Source of the DNA: Nitrososphaera sp.
GTDB lineage: Archaea; Thermoproteota; Nitrososphaeria; Nitrososphaerales; Nitrososphaeraceae
Length of the DNA: 64,000 nt
Direction: 5' to 3'
Assembly (NCBI GenBank): GCA_029263715.1
Contig: JAJUFP010000009.1
Coordinates: forward strand, 35,121 to 99,120
Shown: positions 1 to 8,290 of the stretch, piece after piece
Layout: every line of letters begins with the position of its first letter
Position numbering within the stretch: the first letter of the stretch is position 1
Position numbers and translations under genes: made by a program
Notes under the pieces: generated by a model
What the model was told of the DNA's origin: nothing
Databases searched by the model: none
What the model saw: the letters and a program-made list of their open reading frames with translations, nothing else

Positions 1-936
1 CATCATGGTTTCAAGGGCTGCAATTGCTGCAGAGACAGAAACCGGGTTTCCAGCAAACGTGCTTGCCTGGTAAACCCTGCCGGCCGGCGCCAGCTGCTGC
101 ATTATCTCCTTTGTGCCGGCTATAGCTGCGATGGGAAAGCCGTTGCCAAGCGCCTTTGCAAATGTTGCTAGATCCGGCTTGATGCCAAAGAATTCGCTGG
201 CCCCACCAAGGGCCAGACGAAAGCCGGTTACAACTTCATCGAAAATCAGGACGACGTCGTTTTGCTGCGTTATCTTTCTCACGTCGTTGAGGTAATTCTT
301 GTCTGGAAGAATCAGGCCAATGTTTGCCAGAACAGGCTCCATGATCACGCAAGCAGTGTCGCGGTTTTTTTCAATGGCTCGCTCAAGGCTAGCGGCGTCG
401 TTGTATGGCACAACCGTGGTCTGGGCCGATGACTCTTCCAGAACGCCTTCTGACGCCGGAAGGCTTGCAGCACCGGATCCTGCCTTGACCAGTACATAGT
501 CATGGGCACCATGGTATCCTCCATCAAACTTGATGACGCCTTTCTTTTTTGTAAATGCTCTTGCTAGGCGGATGGCGTTCATGGTTGCCTCCGAGCCAGT
601 ATTTACGGTCCTGACCATCTCGGCGCACGGAACAACTTTTGATATGGTCTCTGCAAGCTTGATCTCGCGTTCAGTAGGCACGCAGTACAGCGTACCTTTG
701 TCCAGCTGCTCCCTTACTGCATCCAGCACGGAGGGGTAGCCGTGGCCCAGAAGCAGTGCGCCGTAGCCCATGCAGTAATCAATGTACGTTTTGTGATCTG
801 CGGTGACCAGCTTGCTTTCATGCGATGAAACCGCAAAGAAAGGATAAGGATCATAATATCGAACAGGGCTGTTGACTCCACCAGGCAAGACCTTTTTTGC
901 CCTGTTGTAGAGCTGCTCTGACCTGATCAACGGCAT
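1..936 (-). CDS. hemL: Glutamate-1-semialdehyde 2,1-aminomutase, C-terminus cut by window edge
   Basis: PLP-dependent enzyme that converts glutamate-1-semialdehyde to 5-aminolevulinate, the C5 route to heme and B12. I translated the minus strand myself because the frame is open at the window edge: 312 codons starting MPLIRSEQLYNRAKKVLPGG and running to ...STFAGNPVSVSAAIAALETMM. The family features VLPGGVNSPVR, the NTGSEATMNA phosphate-binding segment, FDEVVTGFR and the lysine segment TFAKALGNGFP are all present. About 110 C-terminal residues lie outside. ATG at 936 is chosen; a GTG lies three codons upstream, just before an in-frame stop. Divergent from the 992 gene. Confidence 0.95.
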   Translation of the reverse strand, partial: MPLIRSEQLYNRAKKVLPGGVNSPVRYYDPYPFFAVSSHESKLVTADHKTYIDYCMGYGALLLGHGYPSVLDAVREQLDKGTLYCVPTEREIKLAETISKVVPCAEMVRTVNTGSEATMNAIRLARAFTKKKGVIKFDGGYHGAHDYVLVKAGSGAASLPASEGVLEESSAQTTVVPYNDAASLERAIEKNRDTACVIMEPVLANIGLILPDKNYLNDVRKITQQNDVVLIFDEVVTGFRLALGGASEFFGIKPDLATFAKALGNGFPIAAIAGTKEIMQQLAPAGRVYQASTFAGNPVSVSAAIAALETMM

Positions 937-991
937 TCTGTCCACGCAGTTCTATAATAAGTATAGTCACGCTAATTAATCCGCAGATTCC

Positions 992-1489
992 ATGAGATGG
1001 GCGATGGGAACCACTTTCTCGGCGATTATGGATGATTTTCACAAGATAGTTGCCGACAATCGCGAGGCACTGATGGCCATCGCCAAAAAGAATCCGCACA
1101 TGGCCTACAGGAAGGTCAACGAGCTGGCGCTCTTTGTTGGCTCCAGGCACAACGTCGATATGCAACTGCACTTTCCGGTTCCAGCCAAGGTCTCGGATGT
1201 CGACTCGTACGGGAGCGAGAACGTTGGCGTTGTTGTGGACAAATTCCGCAGGACCTTTCCCATCCCAAGGGATGCGATAAAGCAGAAGGCCGTTGAGATG
1301 CTAGGCGATGTCCGGGCCCAGGATGCATACATGTACGAGGGCAAGGAGGGAGTCAAGGTGGTAATGCAAGATGGTGGAAGGCTGGAAATACTGCCCGGCT
1401 CAGTACACCTCTGGTGCCAAATAGACGACAGGGTCAGAAAATACGCCGACTGGCTGATGCAGAACGTGTATTTTGGAAATAGTCCTTAG
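992..1489 (+). CDS. Conserved hypothetical protein, 165 aa
   Basis: Soluble mixed alpha/beta protein with no motif I recognise. It has a helical N-terminal half (DDFHKIVADNREALMAIAKK) and a more beta-like C-terminal half (GVKVVMQDGGRLEILPGSVHLW). There is no signal peptide or membrane segment. A second in-frame ATG at 1004 could be the true start. It is divergent from hemL with a short AT-rich intergenic region, and its stop overlaps the stop of the convergent 1486-2187 gene by 4 bp (TTAG). Codon use resembles the neighbours, so I take it as a real gene of unknown function. Confidence 0.75.
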   Translation: MRWAMGTTFSAIMDDFHKIVADNREALMAIAKKNPHMAYRKVNELALFVGSRHNVDMQLHFPVPAKVSDVDSYGSENVGVVVDKFRRTFPIPRDAIKQKAVEMLGDVRAQDAYMYEGKEGVKVVMQDGGRLEILPGSVHLWCQIDDRVRKYADWLMQNVYFGNSP

Positions 1490-2187
1490 CCGATGTTGCT
1501 GGCCCTGACAAGCTCAAACTCGTATAGGAGCTGGTCGTCTGGATCGTAGACCTCGGCCTTGACGGGAAACGGGACCTGGCGCGTCATCCATATCTTGCTG
1601 TCATTTTCTTTGAGCTTGTAGCCAAGAACATAGGAATCAAAAGAGCCGGCAGCTGTCTGCACGGTCTCTTGGCTTGTTACCCTGACGGTGGTAGAAGACG
1701 AACCGTAGAATATCGTATCCCAGGGCGCGCCTACCACCAGGTACTTGTCGCGGCCGCCATAGTCCATGTCCCGGATGGCAAGGATGGACGACTCGACGGG
1801 CTCCAAGTACGGCCTGACTAATTCGTCAACCTGGCCTTCATTGGTTAGCTGCTTTGAAAGCATGATGACAAACTCTTTTGAAGAAGATGTACCGTTGACG
1901 ACGTTAAACCTGGTATTCCAGCTGTCGTTTGCCTGGTCAAAGTCTATGGAAACCCTCCCATCGACCAGCGATGTCTGCGGCCCTCTGGCCGTCACGGTGT
2001 ACTCAAGAGACATGCCGTCCTTGACGTTGGAGCCGACGACAAAAATGTCGCTCTCTGTAGGCGGGTTAAAGATAGAGGGGCCGCCACCAGAAAATCCGCC
2101 GCCAAACGCGATTATTGCTGTACTAACGCCAATACCAAGCGCCGACATTATGCCGACTGCCAGGAAGAACTGCTTTCTTGGGGTCAA
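1486..2187 (-). CDS. Membrane-anchored extracytoplasmic hypothetical protein, 233 aa
   Basis: An N-terminal hydrophobic segment at about residues 8-28 (FFLAVGIMSALGIGVSTAII) is followed by a glycine-rich linker and a roughly 200-residue hydrophilic domain rich in beta-strand patterns, so one membrane anchor with an outside domain is likely. The start is TTG at 2187. A TATA-like element (CTATAAATA on the minus strand, about 2211-2219) lies roughly 26 nt upstream, fitting a leaderless transcript. No recognised domain. It overlaps the convergent 992-1489 gene by 4 bp. Confidence 0.75.
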   Translation of the reverse strand: MTPRKQFFLAVGIMSALGIGVSTAIIAFGGGFSGGGPSIFNPPTESDIFVVGSNVKDGMSLEYTVTARGPQTSLVDGRVSIDFDQANDSWNTRFNVVNGTSSSKEFVIMLSKQLTNEGQVDELVRPYLEPVESSILAIRDMDYGGRDKYLVVGAPWDTIFYGSSSTTVRVTSQETVQTAAGSFDSYVLGYKLKENDSKIWMTRQVPFPVKAEVYDPDDQLLYEFELVRASNIG

Positions 2188-2225
2188 CTATGGTGGTTCA
2201 GACTCCATCCCTATTTATAGAATTT

Positions 2226-2621
2226 CTAACTTGCCATCCTGATTATCCTGTCCCAAAGCTCATCTGGCACTGGCATGACTGAAAGCCTCGAGATCCTGAC
2301 CAGCTCCCAGCTGGAAAACGCTTTGTCAGACTTGATCTGCTCCAGTGTGACAGGCTTGAGTCTGCGGGATGGCGCGACGTCCACGACTACCATTGATCTG
2401 TCCTTTGGGTCTGGATACGGATCGGAAACGATGTCCATGACACCTACGATCTGTTTTTCATCGCCAGTGTGGTAAAACAGGGCCTTGTCGCCTTTTCTGA
2501 CGCCGCGCAGGTGCTTCAAGGCAAGGTTGTTAGCCACTCCGTCCCAGACTGTTCGGCCGTCCTTTTCAAGCTGAGAGTAGCTGTAGCTGGAAGGTTCCTG
2601 TTTAAAAAGCCAATACGCCAT
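2226..2621 (-). CDS. EVE-domain protein
   Basis: EVE domains belong to the PUA-like superfamily and bind modified bases in RNA or DNA; the cellular substrate here is unknown. Hallmarks are the N-terminal MAYWLFKQEPSSYSYSQLEK, then TVWDGVANNLALKHLRGVRKGDKALFYHTGDEKQIVGV, close to the family pattern WD.V.N..A..NL..M..GD..FFYHS. Length (131 aa from the ATG at 2621) is a single EVE domain. An upstream in-frame start would add eight residues lacking family similarity, so I use 2621. Confidence 0.9.
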   Translation of the reverse strand: MAYWLFKQEPSSYSYSQLEKDGRTVWDGVANNLALKHLRGVRKGDKALFYHTGDEKQIVGVMDIVSDPYPDPKDRSMVVVDVAPSRRLKPVTLEQIKSDKAFSSWELVRISRLSVMPVPDELWDRIIRMAS

Positions 2622-2685
2622 AACCGTGATTTGGCAACGAACCATATAAGTTACAAAGATAAAACAGGATGCGCAAGCAGGGTTG

Positions 2686-3936
2686 ATGAACCCTCCAAAG
2701 ATAGACCGGCTGGCTGGAATTGAATGCTATTGCACAGATTTTGAGGGTATAGGGGGTTCTATAAAGCAGAACAGCGAGGGATTCCGGGTCTCTGAACTGG
2801 TCGATGATTCGCTTCTCTCAAATGTCTCGCCAGCTTTTAGCGAATCGCACCGCTATCCGCTTTATGTTCTTGAAAAAGAGGGCATTGATTCGAACCACGC
2901 GATTATTGAAATTGAGCGCGAGTTGCACATCCGTCTGAAAGTGATGGGCATCAAGGATGCCAAGGCAGTGACAAGGCAGTACGCCAGCACAGAAAGAACG
3001 TGGAAGAGCCCGCCGGCTAAATTGAACACCCGGCACACGAGGCTTGCGCTGCAGGGCTTTACAAAAAGGCCTCTTGGCAGAGAGTCGCTGCTTGGAAACC
3101 AGTTTGAGATAGCCATACACGGATACAAAAGATCTGACCTTGAAGACTTTGTGCCGCAGATGGGCAGAATCGGCAATTTCTACGGCCTGCAGCGGTTTGG
3201 AAGCGAAAGGCTGGTTACCCATCTCGTTGGCCGGGAGATAGTCCGGCGGAACTTCAAAAAGGCCGTCGAGATCCTGCTCTGCTACACAACAGAGTACGAC
3301 TCGCCGGCAAGCAGGGAAATCCGGGCCAAGTGCCAGGATCCTGCCAACTACAGGCAAGTGCTAAAAGCCCTGCCGCGGGGCATGGATATAGAGCGCTACC
3401 TTTTATCGGCCCTGGTGGCCGGAAAAGACCACGTCTCGGTTCTCCGGGCAGTCCCGATAACGATAAGACGGCTGTTTGTCCAAGCCTACCAGGCCTACAT
3501 CTTCAACCGCTGCCTAAGTCAGGTCATAATCAGCGGCCAAGATATCGTCAGTCCTGCTACCGGTGACCTCTGTTTTGAGATGGAAGGACCTGCAGTGTTT
3601 GGTCGGGTCAGGAAATTCGACCCATCGTCGAATGCTTTGATGGTCCCGGCAGTAAGGATGGCCGGCTACACCTTTCAGGCCGGAAAAGGGCGTTTTGAAA
3701 CCCTGACCAAGGAACTCATGGGGCAGGAAGGCGTCGTGGCAAAGGATTTCTACATAAAAGAGATGCAGGAGCTGAGCCAGCAGGGCGGATTTCGGCAGGC
3801 GCCCATATGGTGCAGGGATTTTTCCTACAGAAAGGATCCGCTGACCGTTTCGTTCAAGCTTCCCAAGGGCTCCTATGCAACGATCCTGTTAAGAGAACTA
3901 ATGAAGCCAGAAGACCCGATCGAAGCTGGCTTTTAG
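2686..3936 (+). CDS. truD: tRNA pseudouridine(13) synthase TruD
   Basis: TruD-family pseudouridine synthase, expected to isomerise U13 of tRNAs. The archaeal signature GRIGNFYGLQRFG around residues 160-172 corresponds to the family's N(Y/F)(F/Y)G.QRFG. The N-terminal part carries a catalytic-core segment with KEGIDSNHAIIEIERELHI, and a long inserted domain precedes the C-terminal RDFSYRKDPLTVSFKLPKGSYATILLRELMK, as in other archaeal members (about 416 aa here). TTG at 2683 directly precedes ATG 2686; I choose the ATG. The gene is divergent from the EVE-domain gene, suggesting a linked role in modified RNA, which is inference. Confidence 0.92.
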   Translation: MNPPKIDRLAGIECYCTDFEGIGGSIKQNSEGFRVSELVDDSLLSNVSPAFSESHRYPLYVLEKEGIDSNHAIIEIERELHIRLKVMGIKDAKAVTRQYASTERTWKSPPAKLNTRHTRLALQGFTKRPLGRESLLGNQFEIAIHGYKRSDLEDFVPQMGRIGNFYGLQRFGSERLVTHLVGREIVRRNFKKAVEILLCYTTEYDSPASREIRAKCQDPANYRQVLKALPRGMDIERYLLSALVAGKDHVSVLRAVPITIRRLFVQAYQAYIFNRCLSQVIISGQDIVSPATGDLCFEMEGPAVFGRVRKFDPSSNALMVPAVRMAGYTFQAGKGRFETLTKELMGQEGVVAKDFYIKEMQELSQQGGFRQAPIWCRDFSYRKDPLTVSFKLPKGSYATILLRELMKPEDPIEAGF

Positions 3937-3952
3937 TGACACGACACAATAT

Positions 3953-3969
3953 ATACCACCAAGTGGTAT
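3953..3969. promoter_or_regulatory. Perfect 7-3-7 inverted repeat over a promoter
   Basis: ATACCAC-CAA-GTGGTAT is a perfect inverted repeat overlapping the 3' part of the TATA box (ATATATACC, 3950-3958) and ending 9 nt before the ATG of the Cas4-like gene. Its size and place fit a dimeric repressor that would block TBP or RNA polymerase. No adjacent repressor gene is evident. Confidence 0.55.
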
Positions 3970-3978
3970 CGCGCCAAG

Positions 3979-4635
3979 ATGCTTGGAGATCGCAACCTGC
4001 GGGGGATGATAGAAAAGGCATTTGACAGGCTGTATGATGATCTTAGCATCAAAATAGACAAGACAAACAACGACAGGATCCATGCCTTGGAAGCCTCACT
4101 TTGTACCCGGCTTGCCTACTACGAAAGAAGGGATTCCATAGCACCTGATAACAATTCCAAGATCTCCATACTTTTGGGAAACGGCCTACGACACGCCCTG
4201 AGCAACATCAAAGGAGAATACAGGGTGGATAACCTGACCCTTGAAGTAAACGCTGACATGATAATAGCCGACGAATTTGTCGTGCGCTTTGAAGTTGTGT
4301 CGCAGCTGCCAGAGATCCCGCACCCGAGGCACCTGCTGTATCTGAACGCCTGCCTGTTTGCCTTCAACAAAAACGATGGCTTCCTTATCTATATGGATGC
4401 CGAGGGCAAGACGGCAGAATTCTCTGTAACCAAAAACAACAGGATGTTTGAAGAAACCATCCGACGAGCAAGGGTGCTGAGCGCGCTTTTGAAGGAAAAC
4501 AAGGTCCCCATCGTCGAGCCGTCAGACCTGTGCCTGCGCTGCAAATATTACGAACGATGCTTTGCCCGAGAGAAGATAAAGAGCTCCAGCGGCGACATAC
4601 TGGCAGACATTTTCGGAAAATTATCGGGCAAGTGA
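3979..4635 (+). CDS. Orphan Cas4/RecB-like PD-(D/E)XK protein with iron-sulfur cysteines
   Basis: The protein resembles Cas4 and other iron-sulfur RecB-like nucleases. It has an N-terminal cysteine in LCTRLAYYERR (C42) and a C-terminal cluster CLRCKYYERC (C185, C188, C194), the four-cysteine pattern of the family. Between them lie a G..H-type motif (GNGLRHAL), an Asp (NADMI, D93) and a Glu (RFEVVS, E105). The usual ExK lysine is replaced by valine, so catalysis may be weak or lost. At 218 aa its size fits Cas4. No CRISPR array or other cas genes are in the window. Promoter and operator lie just upstream. Confidence 0.7.
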   Translation: MLGDRNLRGMIEKAFDRLYDDLSIKIDKTNNDRIHALEASLCTRLAYYERRDSIAPDNNSKISILLGNGLRHALSNIKGEYRVDNLTLEVNADMIIADEFVVRFEVVSQLPEIPHPRHLLYLNACLFAFNKNDGFLIYMDAEGKTAEFSVTKNNRMFEETIRRARVLSALLKENKVPIVEPSDLCLRCKYYERCFAREKIKSSSGDILADIFGKLSGK

Positions 4636-4643
4636 GAGGAGAA

Positions 4644-4784
4644 CTACTCCCCGCCGTGGCTGCTCTGGCTTTCGCTTGGAGTGTACCCGCTGCTGTACCT
4701 CCTTGCCCTTGTCCCAAATACTATGCCCGTAAGGATCGCGAACATTCCTATGGTCACACCGAACATGAATAGTTCTTCTGACAT
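4644..4784 (-). CDS. Single-TM microprotein, 46 aa
   Basis: I translated 47 codons on the minus strand starting MSEELFMFGVTIGMFAILTG and ending SSQSSHGGE. One hydrophobic helix (about residues 5-24) is followed by a basic RARR stop-transfer and a short polar tail, so it should be a cytoplasmic-tailed membrane microprotein. It is convergent with the Cas4-like gene, leaving 8 bp. Function unknown. An accessory subunit of a membrane complex is possible but unsupported. Confidence 0.6.
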   Translation of the reverse strand: MSEELFMFGVTIGMFAILTGIVFGTRARRYSSGYTPSESQSSHGGE

Positions 4785-5071
4785 GCGGTGAACGTTAGCT
4801 CAAAAGTTATTATCTTTATCGGTATGGTGCAGCGCACTTGATGATATTATCATAAAATGAAGAGATTCTATGACAATGATATTTTTGATGAAAAGGTTCA
4901 AAAACTAATATTTTTTGTGTATTTTGGTCAAGTATTTTAGCATGATCGATTCGGTGGTGTGGCGTTCAAAATCTATCTGTAAAACGTTGCATATGCAGGC
5001 TGTCTAAAAAGAGTCGTGGATTCAAAAAGATCCCATTGGTAAAAAGTTCGAGTCTTCAATTACTAATATAA
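4785..5071. other. AT-rich intergenic stretch, no gene seen
   Basis: This gap is clearly more AT-rich than the flanking genes and holds only short broken reading frames. A TATA-like element near 5062-5070 (CTAATATAA) is too close to the TTG at 5072 to drive a leaderless start there. The low GC together with the unusual oxidase gene downstream suggests a possible insertion boundary. Confidence 0.4.
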
Positions 5072-6652
5072 TTGAGGACTCTACTATTGACATTGAGTTC
5101 CACCTGTAGTAAAGAGGATCTTGGCGAATGGGAAATAATTCAACCACACTTCAAACATCTACCAGTACACGTGGCATTACTTCATAATGGAAAAGTTTTG
5201 GCGTTTGGTGGCTCCGGCAACGACCCATCCAAACTAAGAAGATGGGACAAACCAGAAATCTTTGAACCTGATTATTCCGGTCAATCAGACGGACAAGTCT
5301 ATGAAATTTCTGACGACGGAATAGAAGGCGACGTTTTCTGCGTAGGCCATGCTTTTCTACCGGATGGCAAATTGCTTCTTGCAGGAGGAACATTTCAGTA
5401 CGACGGAATATTTGGAAGACCGTTTCCTCTGATACCGTTCTCGGGTCTTGAGCATGCCTACGTTTTTGATCCCGAGGACCTCAGTTGGACTAGACTTAAA
5501 AACATGAGATATGGGAGGTGGTACCCAACATGTGTGATGCTTCCAGACGGCCGAATCGCAACCTTTGGAGGGCTCACGAAATGGCCTCCGTGGGTGTTCT
5601 TGCCTTTCCATGAAGTTTATTCCGACAAAGACAAAGGTTGGCAACGGCTGCGGGGAGGCGACAAGTTCTTTCCACTTTATCCACGGATTCACCTGCTGCC
5701 AAATGGAGAGTTGTTTTACGCAGGTTCGTACAACACTCACCTCACCTTCCCGTTCTCATTGTGGGGTTTCAGGATAGCTACTTTTAACATGGCAGAAAGA
5801 AGATGGAAGCCCCTGCCGCATCCAAGGGAGCTGCACAGACAAGAGGGAACCACGGTACTGCTTCCACTCCTTCCTCCTGACTACAAGGCTCGTGTTCTCC
5901 TAATCGGCGGAGGGGATACTCTGGCAAATCACGCCACAAACACAGTCGAGATGATCGATTTCTCAGAACCAGATCCCCAGTACAGAACAATTGGTCCGAT
6001 GAAACATGAACGGTATTATGTGTATCCGGTGTTGCTGCCGGACCAGAACGTACTTGTCTTGGGAGGCAAAGTAGGTCAGCATGGCCATAATGACGATACT
6101 CATGATTGTGTTGAGGAAGAACCAGGGGAAATAAAACCCGACAAAGACGCGATTCTTGAACCGGAGATCTTTATAACAAATGAAGGAAAATGGAAACCTT
6201 TAGCTGAGATGAAAATCGCCAGGCTGTATCATTCAAACGCCCTTCTCTTGCCTGATGGAAGGGTGATGGCGGCAGGAAGCAACCCCATGCGAAAATGCAA
6301 TGAGCTGCGTATAGAGATATTCAAACCGCCATATCTTTGTAAAGGAAAGGAGCGCCCCGTTGTATCAAGGAGCCCCAAGATAATAGACTATGGGCAGACC
6401 TTTGAGATCGAAACCGAAAATGCAGATGAAATCAAAGCAGTCGGGCTAATCAGACCTTCATCAACCACACATTGTCTTAACACCGAGCAAAGGTACGTTG
6501 GTTTAGATTTTAGCTGTAAAAGCACGAACGGTTTGCTGGTCAATGTTCCAACCAACAGGAATCTGTTGCCGCCCGGCTACTACATGTTGTTCATAGTAAA
6601 CTATGATGACATACCATGCGTAGCACCTTTTGTTAGGGTAATTGGATTGTAA
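5072..6652 (+). CDS. Galactose/glyoxal oxidase-like radical copper oxidase
   Basis: Kelch-repeat seven-bladed propeller followed by a C-terminal E-set domain (about residues 420-526), the layout of galactose and glyoxal oxidases, which oxidise alcohols or aldehydes to give H2O2. The copper-radical residues can be placed: Cys90 (DVFCVGH) and Tyr151 (GRWYPT) for the thioether cofactor, Tyr386-His387 (ARLYHSN) and His467 (STTHCLN). Repeated LPDG(K/R) blade motifs are frequent. No convincing signal peptide is seen and the TTG start is uncertain. The gene is richer in AT than its neighbours, which hints at transfer. Substrate unknown. Confidence 0.8.
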   Translation: MRTLLLTLSSTCSKEDLGEWEIIQPHFKHLPVHVALLHNGKVLAFGGSGNDPSKLRRWDKPEIFEPDYSGQSDGQVYEISDDGIEGDVFCVGHAFLPDGKLLLAGGTFQYDGIFGRPFPLIPFSGLEHAYVFDPEDLSWTRLKNMRYGRWYPTCVMLPDGRIATFGGLTKWPPWVFLPFHEVYSDKDKGWQRLRGGDKFFPLYPRIHLLPNGELFYAGSYNTHLTFPFSLWGFRIATFNMAERRWKPLPHPRELHRQEGTTVLLPLLPPDYKARVLLIGGGDTLANHATNTVEMIDFSEPDPQYRTIGPMKHERYYVYPVLLPDQNVLVLGGKVGQHGHNDDTHDCVEEEPGEIKPDKDAILEPEIFITNEGKWKPLAEMKIARLYHSNALLLPDGRVMAAGSNPMRKCNELRIEIFKPPYLCKGKERPVVSRSPKIIDYGQTFEIETENADEIKAVGLIRPSSTTHCLNTEQRYVGLDFSCKSTNGLLVNVPTNRNLLPPGYYMLFIVNYDDIPCVAPFVRVIGL

Positions 6653-6663
6653 TGTCAAAAATG

Positions 6664-7209
6664 TCAGGGGAACGTCAGTTGAAATTCCTTTTCCTCTGCT
6701 GTCGTCTGAAGGTTTGCGGCAGTCAACCTGTATGAGTAAGTGCCTTCTATGACGTAGCTGGCGTTACCTGAAACCATCTTGTCCCATGCCGACCCTATCT
6801 GGCTGTTCCTGACGGCCGTCTCTGTGTCCCTGACGGTAAGGGTAGTACCAGCAACTATTGGGAAAAGTTCACCCTGCGAACTCACGAACCCTTCGGCGCT
6901 CTGGCCTACGTCGCCTATCGTCACATGAGATTCATCGACATAGATGTTGTAGTGAATTGTCTCCAGTAAAAGGGTGGCCTGGTTGGGGTTGTCCAATGTA
7001 AATGTGATCTGAACGTTAGCATTCTTGTCATCGAGCTTGGTTACCGTGATGTCCTTTACTGCAATAGGCGGGGCTACAATTGCTGTTTCCCGCGGGGCGT
7101 TTGGTTGCTGACCTCCGGAGAAAATATTTCCCATGACAAAAAACATCGCCACGGCCACGGCAGCTATGCCTCCGGCGGCAGCGTAGATAATCTTGGTATT
7201 CACGATCAA
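6664..7209 (-). CDS. Membrane-anchored LEA14/WHy-like protein
   Basis: An N-terminal TM segment (residues 8-26, IYAAAGGIAAVAVAMFFVM) is followed by a linker and a domain resembling the type-2 LEA/WHy fold: IAVKDITVTKLDDKNANVQITF, then LDNPNQATLLLETIHYNIYVD. Such domains are linked to desiccation or stress tolerance and are often membrane-tethered outside the cell. The TTG start at 7209 sits about 25 nt after a TTTAAA element on the minus strand. Convergent with the copper oxidase gene, 11 bp apart. Confidence 0.7.
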   Translation of the reverse strand: MIVNTKIIYAAAGGIAAVAVAMFFVMGNIFSGGQQPNAPRETAIVAPPIAVKDITVTKLDDKNANVQITFTLDNPNQATLLLETIHYNIYVDESHVTIGDVGQSAEGFVSSQGELFPIVAGTTLTVRDTETAVRNSQIGSAWDKMVSGNASYVIEGTYSYRLTAANLQTTAEEKEFQLTFP

Positions 7210-7292
7210 AATTCATTCGGCCAGTCTTCTGTTTAAATCTGTCGTTTGGTGCACAAGGATTATACTTTACTTTCTGTTAGCAGTCAGCAGAT

Positions 7293-7610
7293 TTGCAGTA
7301 TCATAAGGCAGCCCATCTAGGCAAGGAAAGGGCGCAAAAAGCCCAGATGAAGCTCTTTGACTATACGGGCTTTGCAATGCTAACATACACCATAAAGCAG
7401 TCTACAGGTGGATTTGAACCGGTGGGAGAAGAAGAGCTGGCGGCCAGGATGACCCGTGGAGACGAAGCCATGCTGTTTATCTGTGACAAGGACGGATACG
7501 CTAAAGCCCAGTCAAAGCCCATGCCCCTAGACAAGGGCGAAGAAATATTCAAAAAAATGCTGGCCGACGGAATGCAGGAGTATTCCGGAACCATCAGAAC
7601 CGTTTCCTAG
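7293..7610 (+). CDS. Conserved hypothetical protein, 105 aa
   Basis: Small soluble protein without a recognised domain. TATA (ATTATACTT, about 7259-7267) lies about 28 nt before the TTG at 7293, supporting that leaderless start; an in-frame ATG at 7347 would give an 87-residue form beginning MKLFDYTGFAML. The C-terminal part is alternately charged and helical (DKGEEIFKKMLADGMQEY). It overlaps the pyrH stop by 4 bp (CTAG), convergent. Confidence 0.65.
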   Translation: MQYHKAAHLGKERAQKAQMKLFDYTGFAMLTYTIKQSTGGFEPVGEEELAARMTRGDEAMLFICDKDGYAKAQSKPMPLDKGEEIFKKMLADGMQEYSGTIRTVS

Positions 7611-8290
7611 ACGATGATGCGCGTTCCTGCAGACGCGCCCTTGATTATGACGTCTTTGATGATGTCCGGCTCGGACCTCAGCACAGTGGTGGGGATCTTG
7701 GACCTTTCAATGACTTTCAGGGCCACGATATCCATCAAATCATAACCGCCGGCCGAAGAATTCTCACTTCCAAGCAATTCCAAGCACTGCTTGACAGTGA
7801 TCTCCTTGAATAACTTGGCCTTCTTGTTGGACCGGGGATCAGAATCGTATATGCCATCAACATCGGTGGCATTTACAAACCTTGAAGCGCCGATCTTCTC
7901 TGCTATCAGGGCCGCCGTGGCGTTGGTGCTCTGGCCGGGGTGCAGGCCGCCGGATACTATTATCCTGCCGCTTTCAATAGCCTGGGTCACTTCCTCAAGG
8001 TCCTTTGGAACAGCAGGGTATGCCTTGCGACCAAGGGCTGCAATTAGCAGTTTGGCGTTCAGCCTTGAAACCTCGATTCCCATGATGTCAAGGCTTGCCT
8101 CGTCCTGACCAAGACTCCTTGCAATATCGATGTAGTGGCGCGCTACCTTGCCACCACCGGCCACCACCACGACTTGGGCCTTGCTGTCGATATCGGAAAG
8201 CATCTTTGCGTATCTCTTCAGTTCATCTCCTGTTTCAGCACTGAAAACCTTGCCGCTAAGCTTGATTACGACGCGCTTTTTATCGGCCAT
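7607..8290 (-). CDS. pyrH: UMP kinase (archaeal PyrH)
   Basis: Amino-acid-kinase-family enzyme that phosphorylates UMP to UDP in pyrimidine synthesis. Seen: N-terminal KKRVVIKLSGKVF, the glycine-rich VVVVAGGGKVARHYIDIARSL, SGGLHPGQSTNATAALIAE and NATDVDGIYDSDPR, all typical of the archaeal short form (227 aa). ATG at 8290 (MADKKRV) fits family length; the frame stays open further upstream but overlaps the HD gene. It overlaps the end of the HD hydrolase gene by 11 bp, so the two are probably cotranscribed, both handling nucleotides. Confidence 0.95.
   Translation of the reverse strand: MADKKRVVIKLSGKVFSAETGDELKRYAKMLSDIDSKAQVVVVAGGGKVARHYIDIARSLGQDEASLDIMGIEVSRLNAKLLIAALGRKAYPAVPKDLEEVTQAIESGRIIVSGGLHPGQSTNATAALIAEKIGASRFVNATDVDGIYDSDPRSNKKAKLFKEITVKQCLELLGSENSSAGGYDLMDIVALKVIERSKIPTTVLRSEPDIIKDVIIKGASAGTRIIV

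Noticed and set aside
3979..4635. CRISPR-Cas locus around the Cas4-like gene
   Set aside because: No repeats with regular spacers and no other cas genes were found within the window.
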